Of a stretch of DNA of 11,848 nucleotides, positions 6,719-11,848 are shown one piece after another. The stretch covers positions 1 through 11,848 of the forward strand of contig JAJQJO010000071.1 in assembly GCA_021323495.1 (NCBI GenBank). Direction: 5' to 3'. Origin of the DNA: Cellvibrio sp. (GTDB lineage Bacteria; Pseudomonadota; Gammaproteobacteria; Pseudomonadales; Cellvibrionaceae). The first letter of the stretch is position 1. Each line of letters begins with the position of its first letter. A program made the position numbers and the translations under genes. The notes under the pieces are model-generated. The model saw only the letters and a program-made list of their open reading frames with translations. It did no database searches and was not told where the DNA came from.

Positions 6719-8913
6719 ATTTCCTCAAGCGACAAATCGTTCAGGCGGAACAAAATTCCGGTAGTGCCAATTTAACCCGTCGTACATTTTTGCAGGCAAT
6801 AAGTGCAAGTGGTGGATTGTTAATCGGTAGCGGCTTGATGGTCGGCAGTGCACCTATTAATGCAGCCGATAAAACATCGGTAGAAAACAGCGCACCTATC
6901 TTCAACGCATTTTTAAAAATCACGCCCGATAACAAAGTCACCATGGTGATTAAACATCTGGATATGGGGCAGGGCGTGAGCACCGGGTTAACGTCGATCG
7001 TGGCTGAGGAATTGGATGCGAGCTGGGAGCAAATGGCTTGGGAATTTGCACCGGCTGATGCCAGCCGCTACAACAATTTATTTTGGGGGCCGACCCAGGG
7101 TACTGGTGGCTCATCGTCTATCGCCAATTCATGGATGCAATTGCGCCAGTCGGGTGCGGCCGCACGCGCAATGTTGGTTGCAGCGGCGGCGGACGAATGG
7201 AAAGTGCCGGTCGAAGAAATTAAAGTAAGCAAAGGTATTATTTCGCACGGCGACCGCAGTAGCGGTTTTGGTGCACTGGTAGCAAAGGCATCGCTCTTGC
7301 CTGTGCCACAAAATCCAAAATTAAAAGATCCGCAAGATTTCCAGCTAATTGGCAAAAACATTCCGCGCAAAGACAGCAATGATAAAACCAACGGCCAAGC
7401 TATTTATACGCAGGATATCCTACTGCCCGGCATGCTGACAGCGCTGGTAGCCTATCCACCGCAGATATTTGGCAAAGTTAAAAAATTCGATGCAACCAAG
7501 GCCAAAGCGTCGCCGGGTGTGGTGGCGGTGGTGGAGTTTCCGCGCGGTATTGCAGTAGTGGCTGAAAACTTTTGGGCAGCAAAAAAAGCGCGCGTGCTAT
7601 TACAAGTGGAATGGGATTTGTCGGCCTGTGAAACCCGCAGTAGCAATGAATTGTTTAATGCTTGCCATGAGCTCGCAAGTAAACCGGGCAATATTGTCAA
7701 AGCAGAAGGTGATGCAGCGGCAACGCTCGCTAACGCGGAGCAAGTGATTCAGGCAAAGTTTGAATTGCCCTATATCGCACATGCCGCGATTGAGCCACTG
7801 AATTGTGTCGTTAAGGTAGAAAAGAATAATTGCGAACTTTGGTTTGGCTGCCAGATGCCGACGGTTGACCAGCAGCAAGTCGCTGCTGCCACCGGTGTTA
7901 AACCCGAATCAGTAAAAATCAACACGCTCTATGCCGGCGGTAGTTTCGGCCGTCGCGCTTGCCCAAGTGATTATGTGGTAGATGCTGCAAATATTGCCAA
8001 ACAAGTACCAGGGCGTGCAGTAAAGATGGTGTGGACCCGCGAAGACGAAATACTTAATGGGCGCTATCGCCCGATGGCTGTTCATCACATCCGCGCAGCG
8101 GTATCGCCCGAGGGGAAAATAATCGCGTGGCAGCATCACGCCGTGGCGCAAGCTATTTTACGCGGTACTCCTTTTGAAGGAATGATCCAGGGGCCGGTAG
8201 ATGGCACGGTCGCGGAAGGTATTGATGATATGCATTACGCCGTTCCCAATTTGCTGGTGCAAGCCAGCGAAATTCCGATAAAAGTGTCCACGCTTTGGTG
8301 GCGATCTGTCGGGCATTCGGGCAATGCGTTTGTGGTGGAAACCTTCATTGATCAACTCGCCCAGGCGGCAAAAAAAGATCCGGTAATCTTTCGTCGCGAG
8401 CTGCTTGCTAAGGAAGCGCGTGCATTGGGCGTGTTAAACCTTGCCGCTGAAAAAAGTGGTTGGGGAAAGCCCTTACCCAAAGGGGTAACGCGCGGTGTCG
8501 CCGTACATAAATCGTTTGGTACCTGGGTGGCGCAGGTGGCAGAAGTACGGGTCAACCCTGATAAGACTTTCAAAGTTGAACGAGTGGTCTGCGCGGTGGA
8601 TTGTGGTGTTGCGGTCAATCCCGACGTAATCCGCGCGCAAATGGAAGGTGGTATTGGTATGGGGCTGAGTGCAGCGCTGGGCGAAGCCATCACACTCAAC
8701 AAAGGTGTTGTGGAGCAAACCAATTATCACAACTACCCGCTTCTGCGTATTGCGGCTATGCCCCGTGTCGAAGTACATATAGTTCCCTCCGCCGAAGTGC
8801 CATCCGGCGTTGGCGAGCCAGGCTTGCCTCCGATTGCCGGTGCTGTGGCCAATGCATTGTTTGCGGCGACGGGAAAGCCGTTAACGAAATTACCCATAGG
8901 CGATAAAGTGTAA
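6715..8913 (+). CDS. Large molybdopterin-binding subunit of a Tat-exported molybdenum hydroxylase (IorB type)
   Basis: A 732-residue catalytic subunit of the xanthine dehydrogenase family; these enzymes hydroxylate N-heterocycles or oxidise aldehydes with water-derived oxygen. A Tat signal is clear: T21-R22-R23-T-F-L, a hydrophobic stretch at about 32-45 and a possible cleavage after A50. Cofactor-binding landmarks are MGQGVSTGL (84-92), GGSSSI (131-136), the HAAIEPLN segment (356-363) and AGGSFGRRA (407-415). E701 in GVGEPGLPPIAGA is the expected active-site base. The length and single-chain design match IorB-like periplasmic enzymes rather than cytoplasmic xanthine dehydrogenases. Electrons should pass to the small subunit and then to an acceptor, often a cytochrome c in related systems; none is encoded here. 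The substrate cannot be deduced. Confidence 0.92.
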   Translation: MNFLKRQIVQAEQNSGSANLTRRTFLQAISASGGLLIGSGLMVGSAPINAADKTSVENSAPIFNAFLKITPDNKVTMVIKHLDMGQGVSTGLTSIVAEELDASWEQMAWEFAPADASRYNNLFWGPTQGTGGSSSIANSWMQLRQSGAAARAMLVAAAADEWKVPVEEIKVSKGIISHGDRSSGFGALVAKASLLPVPQNPKLKDPQDFQLIGKNIPRKDSNDKTNGQAIYTQDILLPGMLTALVAYPPQIFGKVKKFDATKAKASPGVVAVVEFPRGIAVVAENFWAAKKARVLLQVEWDLSACETRSSNELFNACHELASKPGNIVKAEGDAAATLANAEQVIQAKFELPYIAHAAIEPLNCVVKVEKNNCELWFGCQMPTVDQQQVAAATGVKPESVKINTLYAGGSFGRRACPSDYVVDAANIAKQVPGRAVKMVWTREDEILNGRYRPMAVHHIRAAVSPEGKIIAWQHHAVAQAILRGTPFEGMIQGPVDGTVAEGIDDMHYAVPNLLVQASEIPIKVSTLWWRSVGHSGNAFVVETFIDQLAQAAKKDPVIFRRELLAKEARALGVLNLAAEKSGWGKPLPKGVTRGVAVHKSFGTWVAQVAEVRVNPDKTFKVERVVCAVDCGVAVNPDVIRAQMEGGIGMGLSAALGEAITLNKGVVEQTNYHNYPLLRIAAMPRVEVHIVPSAEVPSGVGEPGLPPIAGAVANALFAATGKPLTKLPIGDKV

Positions 8914-8931
8914 ATTTGGGGCGATAGCAAT

Positions 8932-8964
8932 AAAAACGCCGCTGTGTTCCAGCGGCGTTTTTTT
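8932..8964. terminator. Bidirectional intrinsic terminator between convergent genes
   Basis: AAAAACGCCGCTG (8932-8944) pairs with CAGCGGCGTTTTT around a TGTTC loop (8945-8949). The T run extends to 8964, and the matching A run serves the opposite strand. It lies between the stop of the hydroxylase large subunit and the stop of the esterase gene, so it can end both transcripts. Confidence 0.92.
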
Positions 8965-8980
8965 ATTGAAACCTTAAAAA

Positions 8981-10048
8981 TTACCAAAGCTTGTTTGTCT
9001 TTACATAATCAATCAATAACCCGGCGAGCAATTGGCTATCCTTCACCGAAGGATGCCAGTGGCAGCCTTGGTAATCCAGCCCTTTAAAAATAATTGAGTC
9101 TATCTTTCTCAAGCCATCGGCCTTTAATGCTGCGACAACTTTGTTGATTTGTGTCGCCAGCTCACCCTCCATCTGGTCTGATGCCATCAGGATAAATTGT
9201 GCTTTGGGATGTTGCTGGTGTAGGCCTTTTACAAATCCAACATAATTGGCGACATAATCATTTTGCAATTCTGCGCGGGTTTTCCAGCGCTCATTGCTAT
9301 TCAATGGGGTAGAAAAATCGTTGGTGCCCAATCCAATCACTATTATTTGTGGCTGCCATTTACCGCTGTATTTTTCATTAGGTGTGGATAGTGTATAAGG
9401 ATAAAGTTTGAGCAAACTTTTATCCGGTGAGGTGCCATTGTAATTGCGCACTATGCCAAAACCGGATGAAGCATTGATTTGATAATCCGCATTAAAATGT
9501 TTGGCAACAAGCGGGCCAAAGGATAATTGTGAATTGGTGGTTGCATACACTTCTTCGGTAGTGCACTCCCTGCTGGAAGAGGTATTACCATAACCAACGG
9601 TAAATGAGTCGCCGATAAATTCTATGCGACGCTTTCTTTTGGGCAAGTCTGCCGGTTTGTCATCGCTGTAGAAGCCGTGAAAGCGGCCGGTGCTGGATTG
9701 GGTTTCGGTAATTTTTTCCAGGCGCACACTGTGCGTGCCGGTCGTTAAACCGGGTACTGCATAATCCTGCTTGCCAGGTTTGTTAATGATAATCGGTGCT
9801 CCACCATCTATTATCAGTTGGAAAATATTCTGGTCGTCTTCAAATTTCAGGGTGAGTGAATCACCTTTAAACGCAGTTTCAAAATACACCGAGGGCCAGG
9901 AATATTCGTAGGAATGTTCACCAACCGAATTGGTACTGGTTGACGTACGGCCACCAACCTGAACGGACAGTTGTTGTAGCTCGGCGGCGAGCGTGAGTTG
10001 GCTTAGTGTTATGGCTGCCAGTAGCAGGCCTGATGTGGTCAGGTTCAT
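8981..10048 (-). CDS. Exported SGNH esterase, carbohydrate esterase family 2 (acetyl esterase) type
   Basis: A 355-residue secreted hydrolase. Residues 1-22 form a signal peptide with a hydrophobic core, unusually without lysine or arginine before it. Residues 25-125 form a beta-rich domain, the jelly-roll position in CE2 enzymes. The SGNH domain begins near 140 with FIGDSFTVGYG (nucleophile S148), then GTND (241-244) with N243, and ends with CHWHPS, where H332 is the expected catalytic histidine. The two-domain order and the EFIGDSFTVGYGN wording fit CE2, whose members remove acetyl groups from plant polysaccharides such as xylan and glucomannan. AGGA 5 bp upstream supports the start. A terminator separates it from the isomerase-like gene, so it is probably transcribed on its own. 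Family confidence is good; substrate is inferred. Confidence 0.87.
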   Translation of the reverse strand: MNLTTSGLLLAAITLSQLTLAAELQQLSVQVGGRTSTSTNSVGEHSYEYSWPSVYFETAFKGDSLTLKFEDDQNIFQLIIDGGAPIIINKPGKQDYAVPGLTTGTHSVRLEKITETQSSTGRFHGFYSDDKPADLPKRKRRIEFIGDSFTVGYGNTSSSRECTTEEVYATTNSQLSFGPLVAKHFNADYQINASSGFGIVRNYNGTSPDKSLLKLYPYTLSTPNEKYSGKWQPQIIVIGLGTNDFSTPLNSNERWKTRAELQNDYVANYVGFVKGLHQQHPKAQFILMASDQMEGELATQINKVVAALKADGLRKIDSIIFKGLDYQGCHWHPSVKDSQLLAGLLIDYVKTNKLW

Positions 10049-10130
10049 ACAATCCTCATGAATTTTTATTGGAATGGGGCTTTGCTGACAAAAGTGTAAT
10101 CCAGCAATGCCATTTCTTCTGCCTGAAATG

Positions 10131-10157
10131 AAAAACGCCGCAGATGCGGCGTTTTTT
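10131..10157. terminator. Intrinsic terminator after the isomerase-like gene
   Basis: CGCCGC (10136-10141) pairs with GCGGCG (10146-10151) around an AGAT loop, flanked by an A run at 10131-10135 and a T run at 10152-10157. On the minus strand it follows the stop of the isomerase-like gene by 13 bp. Its arms share the core AAAAACGCCGC/GCGGCGTTTTT with the terminator at 8932. Confidence 0.88.
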
Positions 10158-10170
10158 ACCAGACAAAAAT

Positions 10171-11034
10171 TTACTTCATCTCACCAATAACTTTTTGCAG
10201 GCCTTTGAGTGATGCCTCAACACTCTGCATGGGGCTCATGCCTTTTGGATAAGACTCTTGTTCTACCACTAACCAGAGCGTACCGCCGTAGGTTTTGTTG
10301 GCGGTAATCAATGCTTTCCAGTCGGTTGTATCCTGGCCGATGATCGGGTGCTCAGTGTTGCCTTCGGCGGGAGCCGATGCCTTGTAGTGGGTAGTGATGG
10401 TGCGGCCCGGGTAGGCTTTGATAAAGGCAATCGGATCTTTGCCCGCTACTTCGGTCCAACCCACGTCTTGCTGCAATATTACGTCGCTTTTGGTATTGAT
10501 GCCGATCACATCCCATGGGGTTTTGCCCATTTCACCGAGCATTTCCACCGTGTGGTTGTGATAGCCGGTGTGCATGCCGTGGGCTGCCAGTTTCTTTTGG
10601 ATCGAATCCAATTCTGCTGCAACTTCTTTGGCGCCTTCTGCCGTCGCTGCACGTTTATCCATTGGGATAATTAAATATTTGCAATCGATGGCTTTGTAGA
10701 ATGCCACGGTTGCATCAAAATTGTCGGGCGATAATTTATCGAAATGTACGTGTGCGCCGGATGCCTTCAAACCGGTTTTGTCCAGAAAGGCTTTTAAACC
10801 TTTAGGGTCTTTTTCGTAAGCGCCAAAGTTACCGGCAAATTCCACACCGTCAAAACCCATGGCTTTAAGTTGTTTTAACGTGCCTTCAAAATCTTTGGCG
10901 ACATCATCTTTGATTGACCAGAGTTGCACGCTCAATTGTGGTGACGTAGGGGCAACGTCTACAGCAAATGCCGATAAGCTGACGCTGGCGATGGCGGCCA
11001 TAGTCAACGCTTTTATGGTTCTTGATAGAGTCAT
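10171..11034 (-). CDS. Exported TIM-barrel sugar isomerase/epimerase-like protein (xylose isomerase-like, AP endonuclease 2 fold)
   Basis: A 287-residue protein with a signal peptide ending in SAFA (cleavage after about A24), so it acts in the periplasm. The mature part is a TIM barrel of the xylose isomerase-like family: SVQLWSIKDD (35-44) is the first strand, E65 in GVEFAG and H95/H97 in AHVHF follow, then GYHNH (157-161) with E164, the metal-ligand candidate D190 in QQDVGW, H216 in TTHYKA, and the glutamates of VVEQE near 258-260. These residues form the usual divalent-metal site. Related exported proteins occur beside GMC or Gfo/Idh oxidoreductases and some act on 3-keto-glycosides; the upstream gene here is a GMC oxidoreductase 61 bp away on the same strand. 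AAAGGA 8 bp upstream supports the start. Reaction and substrate are not certain. Confidence 0.85.
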   Translation of the reverse strand: MTLSRTIKALTMAAIASVSLSAFAVDVAPTSPQLSVQLWSIKDDVAKDFEGTLKQLKAMGFDGVEFAGNFGAYEKDPKGLKAFLDKTGLKASGAHVHFDKLSPDNFDATVAFYKAIDCKYLIIPMDKRAATAEGAKEVAAELDSIQKKLAAHGMHTGYHNHTVEMLGEMGKTPWDVIGINTKSDVILQQDVGWTEVAGKDPIAFIKAYPGRTITTHYKASAPAEGNTEHPIIGQDTTDWKALITANKTYGGTLWLVVEQESYPKGMSPMQSVEASLKGLQKVIGEMK

Positions 11035-11095
11035 AGTGAGGATCCTTTTATGGGTCGTTGTTTGTGCTGGCTGTTAGTAGAGTCTTGTGGTTATA

Positions 11096-11848
11096 TTAAA
11101 TTTTTCCGAGCTTTAATTGTTGCACCGCATAATCAGCGGCGCGCGCAGTGAGCGCCATAAACGTCAGCGATGGATTTTGTGAAGCGCAAGATGCCATGGA
11201 CGCACCATCAGTGACAAATAAGTTTGGCACATCGTGCGCTTGATTCCAGCCATTGAGCACCGAGGTTTTTGGATCTTTACCCATTCGCGCTGTGCCCATT
11301 TCATGGATGGCGAGGCCAGGGTGCCATTCTTTTTTTGCATCGATTCTTTTCTCGATATCCTTCACGCCAATAGCGTCCAGAATTTCGGCGCAGGTGTCAG
11401 CGATATCTTCAAACATTTTCCAATCGTTTGCTGATAAGTCGCACTCAATATGCAATTGTGGTATGCCCCACTTGTCTTTTAACGTTGGATGCAATGACAC
11501 CTGGTTTTCATAGCGCGGCAACATCTCGCCGGAGCCTCCCAAACTGAATCGCCAACTGCCTGCGCTGCGAATAGCCGCTTTGTAATCCGCGCCAAACCCA
11601 TCGCGCTCGGTAAAAGAATTCCATGGATCGCGCATGGCACCGCCAGTCAACTGATAACCGCGCAGGAAATTGGGATTCTTTTCGCTGTAATTGGTAAAGC
11701 GCGGCATTACCAAACCGGTTGGACGACGGCCGGAATAATATTCATCTTCAAAACCTTCTACCCGGCCTGAGGCGCCCGCACCGTAAAGGTGGTCCATCAA
11801 ATAATGGCCAAGTGCGCCGGATGAATTGGCAATACCAGTAGGAAAACT
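11096..11848 (-). CDS. GMC family oxidoreductase, C-terminal part, 5' truncated by window end
   Basis: The gene enters from beyond 11848 and about 250 residues are visible. The frame is open through the window edge with TGIANSSGALGHYLMDH, so the TTG at 11800 is internal. GMC oxidoreductases are FAD enzymes that oxidise alcohols and sugars. The C-terminal landmarks are HEMGTARMG, with the expected catalytic histidine 69 residues from the end, and the NLFVTDGA...QNPSLT segment that holds the paired asparagine and closes the FAD site. The length of the HEMGTARMG-to-end part resembles sugar 3-dehydrogenase and gluconate 2-dehydrogenase large subunits more than choline dehydrogenase, though this is a judgement by eye. 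The FAD-binding N-terminus and any Tat signal lie outside. It probably forms an operon with the isomerase-like gene downstream. Confidence 0.9.
   Translation of the reverse strand, partial: SFPTGIANSSGALGHYLMDHLYGAGASGRVEGFEDEYYSGRRPTGLVMPRFTNYSEKNPNFLRGYQLTGGAMRDPWNSFTERDGFGADYKAAIRSAGSWRFSLGGSGEMLPRYENQVSLHPTLKDKWGIPQLHIECDLSANDWKMFEDIADTCAEILDAIGVKDIEKRIDAKKEWHPGLAIHEMGTARMGKDPKTSVLNGWNQAHDVPNLFVTDGASMASCASQNPSLTFMALTARAADYAVQQLKLGKI

Noticed and set aside
10063..10091. TTGTCA, 17 bp, TAAAAA on the minus strand as the esterase promoter
   Set aside because: The predicted transcript start would fall within the AGGA ribosome-binding site and leave a leader of about 8 nt. The -10 match is only 4 of 6, so I did not list it as a feature.

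Overview
The window looks like a chromosomal segment of a gammaproteobacterium close to Cellvibrio or a related plant-polysaccharide degrader. This is inferred from gene content: a family 2 carbohydrate esterase, a GMC oxidoreductase with an exported sugar isomerase/epimerase-like protein, an FldB-type flavodoxin and a two-subunit molybdenum hydroxylase. I could not run a search. No rRNA, tRNA, insertion sequence, phage gene or CRISPR array was seen. Coding density is high and most gene starts have clear Shine-Dalgarno sites.

Positions 1-1400 hold the C-terminal part of an M16 (insulinase/pitrilysin) metallopeptidase and a small DUF3144 protein closed by a strong intrinsic terminator. Positions 1500-2630 hold a probable iron-regulated pair. 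A long-chain flavodoxin is preceded by a promoter inside a 12-bp inverted repeat carrying two Fur-box-like sites, and it is followed 10 bp later by an unrecognised 153-residue protein. Positions 2775-3662 encode an exported SBP_bac_3-like solute-binding protein without transporter genes. A short imperfect tandem duplication lies across its stop codon. It converges with nudK (3726-4307, minus strand), a GDP-mannose pyrophosphatase-type Nudix hydrolase.

Positions 4472-8913 are a plus-strand cluster for a periplasmic molybdenum hydroxylase. It contains an XdhC-type cofactor-insertion chaperone, a MocA-type molybdopterin cytidylyltransferase overlapping it by 4 bp, a small 2Fe-2S subunit, and a large Tat-exported molybdopterin subunit overlapping the small one by 4 bp. 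The first two would finish and load the cofactor. The last two form the enzyme, which moves electrons from substrate through molybdenum to the 2Fe-2S centres. There is no FAD subunit and no cytochrome c gene in the window. The cluster ends at a bidirectional terminator.

Positions 8981-11848 are on the minus strand and read from right to left. First is a GMC-family oxidoreductase (cut by the window edge), then an exported TIM-barrel sugar isomerase/epimerase-like protein, a terminator, and an exported CE2-type SGNH esterase. The first two resemble modules that oxidise a sugar at C3 and process the 3-keto product. The esterase fits hemicellulose deacetylation.

The points most worth following are the flavodoxin promoter and its unknown partner gene, the physiological substrate and electron acceptor of the molybdenum hydroxylase, and the oxidoreductase-isomerase pair. 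Nothing here is an obviously new kind of system.
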